DNA of 64,000 bases from Crocinitomicaceae bacterium (GCA_002713215.1 PAVO01000019.1:581059-645058); one strand, 5' to 3'. Shown: positions 15,632 to 24,501, numbered from the stretch's first letter. Numbers and translations are program-made. The notes: a model not told the origin generated them from the letters alone.

Positions 15632-18435
15632 AGAATTGGCAATATTAATTTTATAACAGTTCCTGTACCAGTTAGTATGTTTAACGGTGATATTTCCATT
15701 TTAGTTGATGGATACTTTTCACTCAAAATGCTAATTCTTCTTGACAGGATGTCCAGTCCGAATGAATTTTTTGATCGATTTGCAATTGGCTTATCCAAAG
15801 GTTTTATTCCCTTTCCATCGTCCGCTATTTCCACCTTTACGTATTCCTTGTTATATATATCGAAACGTATGGAAATGGTTACCGTTGCCTTTTCAAATGC
15901 ATGTTTTATGGCATTCTCACAGATAGGTTGAATCATCATTGGTGGAATCTCTATCTCTGTATCCAACTGTTTCTCAATCATCAGATCATAATTGAATCGA
16001 TCTTTAAACCGCTGTTGCTCTATCGTCATATAATTGTTGATGAATTCGACTTCATCTTCCAGGCAAATGGATTCTGCGCGGGAATATTCCAGGCTTGAAC
16101 GCAACAACACCGCAAGGTTTCCAACAATTTCATTTGCTGTGGCTTTGTCCTCATGTAGTAACGATTTTTGGACGGAGCTTAGGGTGTTAAAAGCGAAATG
16201 GGGATTCATTTGTCCTCTAAGCAATGCCAATTCAGTGTGATCCAATTTGCTTTTCATTTCTTGTGCAACGCGTCTTTCCTTATTTCTTGTATGCCGGTAG
16301 TTGGAGAGTTTTTTTATGGTAAAGTATAATGAAACTGCAATCAGTCCTAGGAGACTGGCCTGAGCCCACCAGTAGCTATACCAGGTTGGACGAATAGTAA
16401 AAGTGGTGGTTTCGGGTTTTGCCCAATTGCCATTTTCCGACCGTGCCGTTATTGAAAACCTATACTTCCCAGGAGAAAGCTCTGCAAATGAGATTGACCT
16501 TTTATTGGTGTTCCTCCATTCTTCAGAGGAGTTATCTTTTTCGAGCTTGTAACGAAAAAAGGATTGATGAATAGGTTTTTTAAAAGAAATACCCAAATAC
16601 TTAATGGACAAACTGTTTTGATCATGGTTAAATGTGATTCCTGAGTTGTAATTCGAACCGTTTTGCTGAATACCGAGAATTGAAACCACCGGGGGTTGGA
16701 TACTAGCGGAATGGTTGAGCCCGCTACATTCAATCAAGCCTTTGTCAGATATTGCCCAAATATCTCCTTCCAACTCCGTCAGGCGAATTATGAAGTCAGC
16801 ACCCAATCCATTTTTGGTCGAAAAGTTGGTGATTTTTATGTCCCCATTAGTGCTAAAAATATCAGATTCGGTGTGAATTCTGCCAAGTCCTTTATTTGTG
16901 GCACACCAAATAGAACCGTCACTTCCAACCAAAATATCATTGACCGCACTTGAGACCAGCCCTGATTCCTCGTTAATAAATTTCAGTTGTTGATTTTTGA
17001 CGCACAGAACGCCTTTATTTGATGTGCCAAATAGCAGGGTACTATCCTCGGTTGAGGTAATTTTTCTTACTGTAGTATTTTCAAGCCGATAATCTTCCGT
17101 AAGATTCGTGACGATTGTTTTGTCATAGAATTGATAAAGGCTATCATACGTGCTGCAATAGAAGAGTTTATTATTAAGTACATGTAAACTAATAATTTTG
17201 GTTGGGAGGTACTTAAGAAGATAGGGTTCTTCCATGTAGTTTATATGGACTACTGCCAAGTAATGTCCTTGACCTCGTGCAATTGCCTCATTGTTACCAT
17301 AATTTTCAAGTTGTACATAATGTCCCAAGGAGGGTATTAATTCCACAGTAAGTTTTTGTTTGCCGGAAATTTTAATTCCATGTGCTCCAAATACATACTC
17401 GTCGAATTTTTGAAGGGTTTCAACTTCGAGCGGGAACGTTCCAAGATCTATTTTTTCTCCTGAAAGTGGGTTAAAGCAGATGATTTTACCTTCCCTTGAT
17501 CCGATCAATATAGACCCGTTATAACCTGCAACGGATTCTCCCTGGTCTCCTGAATCAAGAAATTTATCAATGGGATAAAACCTAAAACTCAATGAAGGGA
17601 TTTTAATAATTCCCCTGTTAAGTGTAGATACCCAATAATTACCATCTCGGTCTTTGGTGAAACTGGTTGCAGCTTCAATGGAGAAATTCAAGGTATCAGT
17701 AGGACTCTTTATTGAAATTCCATTTTTGGTCAGATACAACCGTTCGTTTGTGTGAATTTCTTCAAAAAGGTGATCTTTACTTGATTTTCCTATTTTGCTT
17801 CCCGCACTTTTCTTAAGAACCAGATTCAAATGCGCCGTTTTTTCGTTTAGTTCAGATACAGCCACGTAGAGATTGTCGTATTCATAGACTCCTTCCCTTG
17901 GAATTCTCGATTTTTTTACCGAAGAGTCTTTGGAGTCGATCCGCAACACTATTGGGCTTGAGTCTTTAGTCGAAATTGGGGAAACATAGAGGTATTGTTT
18001 ATTATCCTCGAAGCCTACACAGTAATACCATCTTGAAGGCACAACATGTGGCTTTAATAATTCATTGGCCCAGAAGGGATAAAATTGATCGGTTCGATAA
18101 TCATAGCAAAATAGACTACCGTTGTAACAACAAAACCATAAAACGTGATCTTTATCTTCGTAGACGGAAAATACCGTATTATACGACAGTCCATCTTCGG
18201 TAGAGAAGTTTTCAAATTCATAACCATTGTAACGTGATACTCCGCGGTCTGTACACACCCAAATGAACCCTCTGTGATCCTGATGAATGAAATATGTTTC
18301 TGAGCTTGGCAATCCATCGGTTACTGAATAGTGAATAAAGTTTAGCTGTTCGTAAGTAGCGTAGCTAAGACCAGGTATAAGCGTTAGGCTTAATATTAGA
18401 AATAGAAAAGTACTTTTTTGCTTCCTAATGTTCAA
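15628..18435 (-). CDS. Propeller-type sensor histidine kinase (LytS-like catalytic part)
   Basis: A 935-residue membrane sensor kinase. A signal peptide (FLFLILSLTLIPGLSYA) is followed by a large periplasmic sensor of two-component-propeller repeats (for example GLPSSETYFIHQDHRGFIWV, GLSYNTVFSVYEDKDHVLWF, GLVSSAVNDILVGSDGSIWC), then a Y_Y_Y-type beta domain (SFRYKLEKDNSSEEW to FTIRP), one transmembrane helix at about 695-715 (YWWAQASLLGLIAVSLYFTI) and a His_kinase/HATPase module with RGQMNPHFAFNTLSSVQ as the phospho-acceptor region, PICENAIKHAF (N box) and DDGKGI (G1). Such kinases resemble the sensor half of the hybrid regulators that sense glycans in Bacteroidetes, but here the output is a separate LytTR protein. 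The ligand is unknown. Confidence 0.93.
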   Translation of the reverse strand: MNIRKQKSTFLFLILSLTLIPGLSYATYEQLNFIHYSVTDGLPSSETYFIHQDHRGFIWVCTDRGVSRYNGYEFENFSTEDGLSYNTVFSVYEDKDHVLWFCCYNGSLFCYDYRTDQFYPFWANELLKPHVVPSRWYYCVGFEDNKQYLYVSPISTKDSSPIVLRIDSKDSSVKKSRIPREGVYEYDNLYVAVSELNEKTAHLNLVLKKSAGSKIGKSSKDHLFEEIHTNERLYLTKNGISIKSPTDTLNFSIEAATSFTKDRDGNYWVSTLNRGIIKIPSLSFRFYPIDKFLDSGDQGESVAGYNGSILIGSREGKIICFNPLSGEKIDLGTFPLEVETLQKFDEYVFGAHGIKISGKQKLTVELIPSLGHYVQLENYGNNEAIARGQGHYLAVVHINYMEEPYLLKYLPTKIISLHVLNNKLFYCSTYDSLYQFYDKTIVTNLTEDYRLENTTVRKITSTEDSTLLFGTSNKGVLCVKNQQLKFINEESGLVSSAVNDILVGSDGSIWCATNKGLGRIHTESDIFSTNGDIKITNFSTKNGLGADFIIRLTELEGDIWAISDKGLIECSGLNHSASIQPPVVSILGIQQNGSNYNSGITFNHDQNSLSIKYLGISFKKPIHQSFFRYKLEKDNSSEEWRNTNKRSISFAELSPGKYRFSITARSENGNWAKPETTTFTIRPTWYSYWWAQASLLGLIAVSLYFTIKKLSNYRHTRNKERRVAQEMKSKLDHTELALLRGQMNPHFAFNTLSSVQKSLLHEDKATANEIVGNLAVLLRSSLEYSRAESICLEDEVEFINNYMTIEQQRFKDRFNYDLMIEKQLDTEIEIPPMMIQPICENAIKHAFEKATVTISIRFDIYNKEYVKVEIADDGKGIKPLDKPIANRSKNSFGLDILSRRISILSEKYPSTKMEISPLNILTGTGTVIKLILPIL

Positions 18436-18792
18436 GGGCTTAGCTTAATCAGTTGCTCAATCATGTACTTTATCGAATTAAAATGGTTTTGCATGCTACT
18501 TAAGCTAAACTTGGTAGATGTATATTGCAGTTGACCAGTCATTTTACGAATTGCTACTACGGTTAAATCCTTTGAATCATTATAAATGACTAAAATAAGT
18601 ATCAAAACTCTTCTATGCTTTGGAACATGTCAATAAGGGTTTACCCTCATTTTTCGACTGATTGTTTTTTGTTTAGCATGTTACAATCAAAAACTTGTGA
18701 ATTAAGGTGTTAGTTTATTCATACATATTACAACATGGCTGATTGACGATTAAGCTTGAAGCAGGCTATTCTATTGGTTAATAGAATATTAC
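18436..18792. other. Intergenic region upstream of the kinase gene
   Basis: This 357-base stretch has no convincing gene; only frames under about 25 codons without a ribosome binding site are open. It must hold the promoter of the kinase-regulator operon (minus strand). A hairpin (ATTCTATT / AATAGAAT, 18774-18793) lies directly beside LytTR site 3. Confidence 0.5.
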
Positions 18793-18822
18793 AACGTTAA
18801 GCGAAGATAATCGAACGTTGGC
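18793..18822 (+). promoter_or_regulatory. Putative LytTR binding site 3, without an obvious target gene
   Basis: The half sites AACGTTAAG (18793-18801) and AACGTTGGC (18814-18822) are on the plus strand, 21 nt apart, and share the ACGTTAAGCGAA core with sites 1 and 2. The orientation is opposite to the kinase gene, whose start is about 360 nt away. No clear open frame follows on the plus strand before the hairpin at 18966. Confidence 0.6.
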
Positions 18823-18965
18823 TTATAAAGCGAGGTCAGGTGCAAGATCTTAGTACTGTTTTACATTTTTTATATGTGTTAAGGTATTTGGGTTTTGCTG
18901 CAGAGTTGGTTTTATCCTAAATTTTTATGTGTAAGAAACATGTCTTCATTTTGAGTATTAAGAAC

Positions 18966-19020
18966 AAAAAAGGTTGCTCAAACTAATGAACAACCTTTTA
19001 ATAAGTACAAGCGGAGAGAC
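18966..19020 (-). repeat. tRNA-Leu 3'-end plus terminator repeat, unit 3
   Basis: A hairpin (AAGGTTGCTCA... / ...TGAACAACCTTTT) followed on the plus strand by AAGTACAAGCGGAGAGACT, which copies the junction of the intact tRNA-Leu (19288) with its terminator. The following sequence, up to GTCTCGTCTCCGC at about 19096, pairs back with GCGGAGA but is not a tRNA. Confidence 0.65.
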
Positions 19021-19120
19021 TTCCCTCCATTCGTTCCTCACTCGGGATAAACTTTTTAACTGCCGAAAAGAAATGAAGGTACGTCTCGTCTCCGCAACCA
19101 GCTTTTTACGATTAGACACA

Positions 19121-19175
19121 AAAAAAAGACTCTCCAAATAAATGAATAGCCTTTCAAAGTACAGGTGGAGAGACT
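19121..19175 (-). repeat. tRNA-Leu 3'-end plus terminator repeat, unit 2
   Basis: This aligns without gaps over most of its length with 19249-19304 (terminator and 3' end of the intact tRNA): the shared part includes CTTTCAAAGTACAGG and GGAGAGACT. The next 45 bases end in GTCTCTCC (to 19221), complementary to GGAGAGAC, so the fragment can fold into a long stem-loop. Confidence 0.65.
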
Positions 19176-19249
19176 TGCTTTGGCTTCCTTTGGTCGCTCA
19201 GCATAGACTTCTCGTCTCTCCAATTCTAATATTCTGGTTTTTGGTAAAT

Positions 19250-19282
19250 AAAAAAGGTTGTCCACATAAATGAACAACCTTT
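19250..19282 (-). terminator. Terminator of the tRNA-Leu gene
   Basis: A stem AAAGGTTGT / ACAACCTTT (19253-19261 with 19274-19282), followed on the minus strand by a T run. It begins six bases after the tRNA 3' end. Confidence 0.7.
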
Positions 19283-19287
19283 CAAAG

Positions 19288-19369
19288 TACAGGCGGAGAG
19301 ACTCGAACTCTCACACCTCGCGGCACTAGATCCTAAGTCTAGCGTGTCTACCAATTCCACCACGCCTGC
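19288..19369 (-). tRNA. tRNA-Leu (UAG anticodon)
   Basis: An 82-nt class II tRNA on the minus strand. The 7-bp acceptor stem is GCAGGCG / CGCCTGT (first pair G-U), the D-arm contains TGGTAGACA, and the anticodon stem-loop is CTAGA-CTTAGGA-TCTAG with anticodon TAG. A long variable arm (TGCCGCGAGGTGT) precedes the T-arm GAGAG-TTCGAGT-CTCTC. The CCA end is not encoded. It reads CUA and probably other CUN leucine codons. Confidence 0.95.
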
Positions 19370-19521
19370 ATTATGTTCCAATCGGAATATGCTTCCTTAA
19401 TTGGGGCGGCAAATATATATTTAACTTCCGTCTTGGTGGTAATAAATTGTAGAAAAGTTACCTAAAAAAATCAAGGAATTGCTATTGACTTAAATTACAT
19501 TTGATCGCCCAAAAAAGATCT

Positions 19522-20418
19522 ATGATTTCAGTTAATCCCAAGGAAATTTCAGTTCCGCAATTGCACGGATACCTGCTTGGGGCCATTGGTCCGCGACCAA
19601 TTGCATTTGCAAGTACTGTAGATGCCGAAGGAAATCCCAATCTGAGTCCATTTAGCTTTTTTAATGTTTTTAGTGCCAATCCGCCAATCGCAATTTTTTC
19701 TCCGGCACGCCGTGGAAGGGATAATACTACTAAGCATACCTATGAGAATGTAAAAGTTCATCCGGAAGTAGTAATTAACGTGGTTTCATACAACATGGTT
19801 CAACAGATGAGCTTGTCCTCTACCGAATACGGGGAAGGAGTAAACGAGTTTGAGAAAGCTGGTTTTACCATGCTTAAATCAGATATTGTTAAGCCATTTC
19901 GGGTTGCTGAATCTCCGGTTCAATTGGAATGTAAGGTGAACGAGGTTGTCGAGTTGGGAAGTAACGGTGGTGCTGGTAACTTGATTATAAGTGAGGTGGT
20001 AAGAATTCACCTTTCTGAGGACATATTGGATGAAGCGGGTAAAGTTGATACCCAGAAAATTGACCTGGTTGGTCGAATGGGTGGAAATTGGTACGTAAGG
20101 GCTAAGGGTGATGCTTTGTTTGAAGTAGAAAAGCCACTTACAACGCTAGGAATTGGTGTAGATCAAATTCCAATGGACATTCGGAATTCAACTGTATTGA
20201 GTGGGAATAATTTGGGCCAGTTGGGTAATGTAGAGTCCCTACCCGATGAAACCCAAGTAAACGAATACAAGCTTATTGAATTAAGTGAACTGTTTCAGGA
20301 GTTTGAGGATGAACCGGTAAAACTGGAGCAGGAATTACATAAAAGAGCAAAAGAGCACCTTGAAAATAATAGGGTTGCAGAGGCCTGGAAGACTCTGTTG
20401 ACCTTTAATAACGATTAA
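19522..20418 (+). CDS. Flavin reductase family protein
   Basis: A 298-residue cytoplasmic protein. The start is the ATG at 19522 (MISVNPKEISVPQLHGYLLG); a TTG seven codons upstream is less likely. Residues about 15-180 form a flavin-reductase-like FMN-binding split barrel, with the typical GAIGPRPIAFASTVDAEGNP, the NLSPFSFFNVFSANPP segment and HTYENVKVHPEVVINVVS. Relatives bind FMN and are used as NAD(P)H:flavin reductases or with unknown partners. The C-terminal third is acidic and helical (KLIELSELFQEFEDEPVKLE) and is not part of the core fold. The next gene begins 14 bases after its stop, suggesting co-transcription with the DUF3127 protein. Confidence 0.88.
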   Translation: MISVNPKEISVPQLHGYLLGAIGPRPIAFASTVDAEGNPNLSPFSFFNVFSANPPIAIFSPARRGRDNTTKHTYENVKVHPEVVINVVSYNMVQQMSLSSTEYGEGVNEFEKAGFTMLKSDIVKPFRVAESPVQLECKVNEVVELGSNGGAGNLIISEVVRIHLSEDILDEAGKVDTQKIDLVGRMGGNWYVRAKGDALFEVEKPLTTLGIGVDQIPMDIRNSTVLSGNNLGQLGNVESLPDETQVNEYKLIELSELFQEFEDEPVKLEQELHKRAKEHLENNRVAEAWKTLLTFNND

Positions 20419-20432
20419 TAATAAATGTAGAG

Positions 20433-20813
20433 ATGGAAGTATCAGGAAGTATAAAAGTACTTGGAGACACACAAGAATTTGGTAGTAATGGTTTTAGGAA
20501 GCGTGAGTGCGTAATAACAACCAATGAGCAATACCCTCAAACCATTTTGGTTGAGTTTACTCAAAACAATACCACGTCATTAGACAGTTACAAAGTTGGT
20601 GATAACGTTACCATTCAAATCAACATTAGAGGAAGGGAATGGACTAATCCACAAGGAGAGGTAAAGTATTTTGTAAGTTTAAATGGATGGAGAATTGAAA
20701 AAGTAGGTGCTGCGCCAACCGCTGGAGCTCCTATGCAAGATATTCCGGCTCCGGCAGCCGCTGACGCTCCTGCAAGTGGTAGCTCGGATGAAGAAGATGA
20801 TTTGCCGTTCTAA
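20433..20813 (+). CDS. DUF3127 family protein with an SSB-like acidic C-terminal tip
   Basis: A 126-residue protein. Residues 1-90 (MEVSGSIKVLGDTQEFGSNG, then FRKRECVITTNEQYPQ and GWRIEKVG) form a small beta-barrel domain of the DUF3127 type, resembling OB folds. After an Ala/Pro-rich linker (about 91-117) the protein ends SDEEDDLPF. The last residues DDLPF are nearly the C-terminal peptide of bacterial single-stranded DNA-binding protein (typically DDIPF), which recruits DNA-repair partners. By this design it may bind nucleic acid and contact SSB-interacting proteins, but the function of the family is not established to my knowledge. A terminator follows. Confidence 0.82.
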   Translation: MEVSGSIKVLGDTQEFGSNGFRKRECVITTNEQYPQTILVEFTQNNTTSLDSYKVGDNVTIQINIRGREWTNPQGEVKYFVSLNGWRIEKVGAAPTAGAPMQDIPAPAAADAPASGSSDEEDDLPF

Positions 20814-20838
20814 AGCATAGAAACATAATCTTATGGGG

Positions 20839-20870
20839 AAAAGCAAGTCGGTTTAGACTTGCTTTTTTAT
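20839..20870 (+). terminator. Rho-independent terminator after the DUF3127 gene
   Basis: An 11-bp stem (AAAAGCAAGTC / GACTTGCTTTT) with a 6-base loop, ending in a T-rich tail, on the plus strand. Confidence 0.8.
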
Positions 20871-20877
20871 TTTCGTC

Positions 20878-23109
20878 ATGTTGATTCCAATGCGAACGCT
20901 AGTACTGATCCTGCTATTTTTATGCTCCATATTGCCTGCTTATGGTCAAGGCATAGAAGATCAAGGTTCCCGATTTTTGAGGACTGGTGTAATTGATAAA
21001 AATGAAATTACGAATAGATGGGATAGCCTATTGAAAGTCGGACAAGCAACCGACCCCATTATCGCGAGCTATGAGAATATTGAACAAGCAATTGGAAGGG
21101 ATAAACCAGACTCGGTTCTGCATTTAATTGAAGATCATGTTTCCATTTATGGTGAGGATGGGTATAGCAAGCTATTGAAAGCGGATATCTTCCGCCAAAT
21201 GGGACAATTTGATTCGGCGTGCGTTTACTTCGATGCAAGCTATTTTTACGATCCACTAAATGCCAGAATTATACTCGAATACGCTTCGTTTCTACTGGAG
21301 AATTCCAAAAATCAGGATGCTGAAGAATGGATAAATAAGGCCAAATCGCTGGATTCGGAAAATCCATCAGTTTTGTACCTACAAGGAATACTAGAAATAA
21401 GACACAATGAATTAGTTAAGAGTAGAAAACTCATAGAAAACTACTGTTCAAAGGATGAACTGAATGCAGCTCAATGCATATACTTGGCTTGGGAATATTC
21501 TAAAATGAGTTTTTTTACCGATGCTAATTTTTATTTCAATAAAGCAGAGACATTAGATTCGAGTTCATACGAATTAAAGCTTAATAGGACTTTCTACTAC
21601 GTCCAGAGGGGATTTTTGGATAAGGCAGAAGGAGCCTTAAAAGATGCTCTGAATATGGACTCCACTGATGTAAGAACCTTCTATTTGGCAAGCTATTTTG
21701 AACTGAGGTCGGGCCAATTCCAAGCTGCACTTAGCCATATGAACAGGTATCTCAATTTCTATTATTACGATCTGGATTTCTTAATTCACTCTGGATATTT
21801 TGAAAATGAACTGGTGGCTATTCTGAGGAGCTACGAAAACAGTTTTCAATCTCATTCAGACAAGGAAAATGAGCTTTTTTTCAATGCTTATCTTCAATTG
21901 ATGGATGCCATTGATACTTCATTCATAGATGCGTTTCAGAAGTATTCAACTACTGATTCTTCCAGTTGCGAATCGGTTCGGTTTAGTTTTTATTTAGATG
22001 TAATCGCTAACAAACCGTTGGACACCATGGTCGTCAGAATTAAATATGCAGAGACCAAATGCCAAACTCGTGATTTAATTTATTGCTATGCAGGGTTTGG
22101 AGATGTATTGGCATCAATAGAACCAATCAAATCTAAAGCCTTTTTCGATCTTGCTATATCAGGGGATTCTACTTACGCATACCCAAGGATAAGAAAAGAT
22201 GAATTAAGGACTATACCAGAGGAAATCACCATTAGTAAACCCCTTGAAGCGTCATATATTCTTCAACTGGAATTGGCTAAAATGATGTCGGATACGGCCG
22301 CTAGTGAAGATACGGTTTCTGCCTTATTAGGCCTTGCCCAGCTTTACGATTTTCAGTTGGAACCAGATTCGGTATTGCAGGTTCTTAATCATCCTAAAGT
22401 GATTGATATGAATCACTATAAAGTATACAAATTGAAGGCTTTAAACCATTCTAGAAAAGGAAACTTCAAAGATGGTAAAAGCAATTTGAAGCTTTACAAA
22501 AAAGTGTCTTTTTATGACGAAGAAACTAGTTACTATGATTTTAAGTACCTATGTGAATCCTATCTTCCATCAAAGAAATTAGGGCAAGAACAATTGTTGA
22601 GCGAAGGTGTCTACTATCGCAATAAGCATTTAAATCTTACTATCGAAAACACCAGTCCTGGTGCTTATTTAGACTTGATTCGATTTTTATATGAAAACGA
22701 CCGACTGGATGAAGCAGATTCGCTTTTAGGAGTCATAGCCAGTAATAGCTTTCATATTCATCGGTTTTGGCTTTATCGAGGGTTAGTAAAGACAAAAAAG
22801 TATGAATTGAAATCAGCTCAAATTAGCATGAAGAAGGCTTTAACCATGAATGCTAATCACGACGAACATCGATTATTATATGCTTTTCTGCTCTATTGTT
22901 TGAAATTGGATGGTCAGCTCGATAAATTCTTAGAAAGACATCCCAATTTACTGAATAAAAGTGAATTATTTAGTCTTAAATTGAAGGCTTTTATATTAAA
23001 AGAAACTTCAGTTCCCCGGTCTCTATATTTTGACTTTGAAAAGGAGCATTTAAATTTGACCGAATATAATTCAGCATTTTATAAGTTGAAACAGGAGTTG
23101 GGTTTATAA
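20878..23109 (+). CDS. Secreted or periplasmic TPR-repeat protein
   Basis: A 743-residue protein starting with a signal peptide (MRTLVLILLFLCSILPAYGQ; a second ATG four codons upstream at 20878 is in frame). The rest is helical with tetratricopeptide-like repeats: NARIILEYASFLLENSKNQD, SENPSVLYLQGILEIRHNEL, KAEGALKDALNMDSTDVR and YELKSAQISMKKALTMNANH are the clearest. The repeats suggest a scaffold for protein interaction in the periplasm or at the outer membrane; no catalytic domain is visible. The stop (TAA at 23107-23109) directly abuts the ATG of the fatty-acid transporter at 23110, which suggests joint translation, although no functional link is known. Codon use is similar to the neighbours. 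Confidence 0.75.
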   Translation: MLIPMRTLVLILLFLCSILPAYGQGIEDQGSRFLRTGVIDKNEITNRWDSLLKVGQATDPIIASYENIEQAIGRDKPDSVLHLIEDHVSIYGEDGYSKLLKADIFRQMGQFDSACVYFDASYFYDPLNARIILEYASFLLENSKNQDAEEWINKAKSLDSENPSVLYLQGILEIRHNELVKSRKLIENYCSKDELNAAQCIYLAWEYSKMSFFTDANFYFNKAETLDSSSYELKLNRTFYYVQRGFLDKAEGALKDALNMDSTDVRTFYLASYFELRSGQFQAALSHMNRYLNFYYYDLDFLIHSGYFENELVAILRSYENSFQSHSDKENELFFNAYLQLMDAIDTSFIDAFQKYSTTDSSSCESVRFSFYLDVIANKPLDTMVVRIKYAETKCQTRDLIYCYAGFGDVLASIEPIKSKAFFDLAISGDSTYAYPRIRKDELRTIPEEITISKPLEASYILQLELAKMMSDTAASEDTVSALLGLAQLYDFQLEPDSVLQVLNHPKVIDMNHYKVYKLKALNHSRKGNFKDGKSNLKLYKKVSFYDEETSYYDFKYLCESYLPSKKLGQEQLLSEGVYYRNKHLNLTIENTSPGAYLDLIRFLYENDRLDEADSLLGVIASNSFHIHRFWLYRGLVKTKKYELKSAQISMKKALTMNANHDEHRLLYAFLLYCLKLDGQLDKFLERHPNLLNKSELFSLKLKAFILKETSVPRSLYFDFEKEHLNLTEYNSAFYKLKQELGL

Positions 23110-24501
23110 ATGTCATTCTCAGAAAAATTTATAAAGGCTTTTAAATCGGTGCTTCCGGCCCCGTTTACCATTGCGGTTATTCTTACCGTAATTACTTGGT
23201 TTCTTGCCTTCTTCCTGGGGAGTTTTGAATCGTCGGGCTTAATCGATCGGGTATTTAGAGTTGCCCAATCGTGGGAAGTTGGTGTATGGAATAATGGCCT
23301 TTTGGTTTTTGCCGTTCAAATGATGCTTATATTGGTATTGGGTCATGTATTGGCCTTAACCAAGCCAGTAGATTGGTTGATACAGCAGGCACTAAAGTAT
23401 TGTACGAATACGGCTAACTCAGCAGCAGCGGTGGTTTTTCTTACCATGTTGGTTGGCCTTTTCAACTGGGGATTGGGTTTGGTTTTTGGAGCCATATTTG
23501 CCCGAAAGGTAGCAGAAAAGGCCGTAAGTAATGGAATGAGTTTAAATTATCCGCTAGTAGGTGCTGCTGGCTATTCTGCCTTGTTGGTTTGGCATGGTGG
23601 GCTTTCGGGATCTTCGCTCACCAAAGTGGCAGAGGTGGGCCATTTGAGGTCCTTTATGCAAGGAATCTACTCTCCAGAACAAATTGCTTTACTTCCGGAA
23701 CAGATCACATTTTCTGATACGGTGTTTAGTCCAATGAATTTGGTTGTTTCGGTTGCGCTGCTGATAATTATTCCTGTGGTTATTTATCAGGTTGGAAAAA
23801 AGAGTAAACCGGAGCCAATAAGAATAAAACCGGGTAAGGTTGAGCATCCGGTAACTGAGAATTTAATAGGTGCGGAACGGTTGGATCATTCGACATTGTT
23901 GGGTATAGGGTTTGGGCTAATTATTCTAATGGTAGCCGGGTTAAAAATGTTCTACTTCAATGATAAAGGGGTTTTGGCTTTTTTTACTCCCAACAACATT
24001 AACCTCTCCTTGCTTGGGCTCGGCCTTCTTTTTCATCAAAAGTTTTCTCACTTTCTGGGTGCTATGGAAGAGGCTATAAGTGGAGTATCAGGAATTCTCA
24101 TTCAGTTCCCCCTTTATTTTGGAATTATGGGAATGATGAAGGGGTCCGGTTTAATTGACACATTTTCTATGGCAATGATTTCCATTTCCAATGAAACTAC
24201 CTACCCTATCTTTACCTTTATTTCAGCCGGAATCGTAAATATATTTGTACCCAGTGGTGGTGGGCAGTGGGCTGTACAGGGGCCAATTATTGTGCAGGCC
24301 GCGCAGGAAATAGGGGTTTCTTTGCCAAAGAGTATTATGGCTTTGGCTTACGGAGATCAGGTAACTAACATGTTACAGCCGTTTTGGGCACTTCCGCTGT
24401 TAGGGATAACCGGTCTTAAAGCCAAGGAGATCCTGCCGTATACTTTACTGTTGTTCCTTTTGGGCTCGGCGATCTTTGTTATTGGACTTTTGATTTTTTG
24501 A
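23110..24501 (+). CDS. atoE: Short-chain fatty acid transporter, AtoE family
   Basis: A 463-residue integral inner-membrane protein with about 11-12 hydrophobic segments. The N-terminus (MSFSEKFIKAFKSVLPAPFTIAVILTVITWF) and motifs WHGGLSGSSLTKVAEVGH, FNWGLGLVFGAIFARKVAEK and FVPSGGGQWAVQGPII are those of the AtoE/SCFA transporter family (short-chain fatty acid permeases such as for acetoacetate or butyrate). The length is normal (about 440-470). No acetoacetyl-CoA transferase or other ato genes are adjacent, so the physiological substrate is uncertain. It begins immediately after the TPR gene stop. Confidence 0.9.
   Translation: MSFSEKFIKAFKSVLPAPFTIAVILTVITWFLAFFLGSFESSGLIDRVFRVAQSWEVGVWNNGLLVFAVQMMLILVLGHVLALTKPVDWLIQQALKYCTNTANSAAAVVFLTMLVGLFNWGLGLVFGAIFARKVAEKAVSNGMSLNYPLVGAAGYSALLVWHGGLSGSSLTKVAEVGHLRSFMQGIYSPEQIALLPEQITFSDTVFSPMNLVVSVALLIIIPVVIYQVGKKSKPEPIRIKPGKVEHPVTENLIGAERLDHSTLLGIGFGLIILMVAGLKMFYFNDKGVLAFFTPNNINLSLLGLGLLFHQKFSHFLGAMEEAISGVSGILIQFPLYFGIMGMMKGSGLIDTFSMAMISISNETTYPIFTFISAGIVNIFVPSGGGQWAVQGPIIVQAAQEIGVSLPKSIMALAYGDQVTNMLQPFWALPLLGITGLKAKEILPYTLLLFLLGSAIFVIGLLIF

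Noticed and set aside
18926..18985. A tiny plus-strand frame starting ATG TGT AAG after LytTR site 3
   Set aside because: It is only 19 codons, has no ribosome binding site and its end runs into the terminator hairpin; there is no support for a gene.
19056..19277. A 73-codon frame on the minus strand in the tRNA repeat region
   Set aside because: It is made of the repeated tRNA-end and terminator sequences and has no start signal or family resemblance; the repeats explain it.
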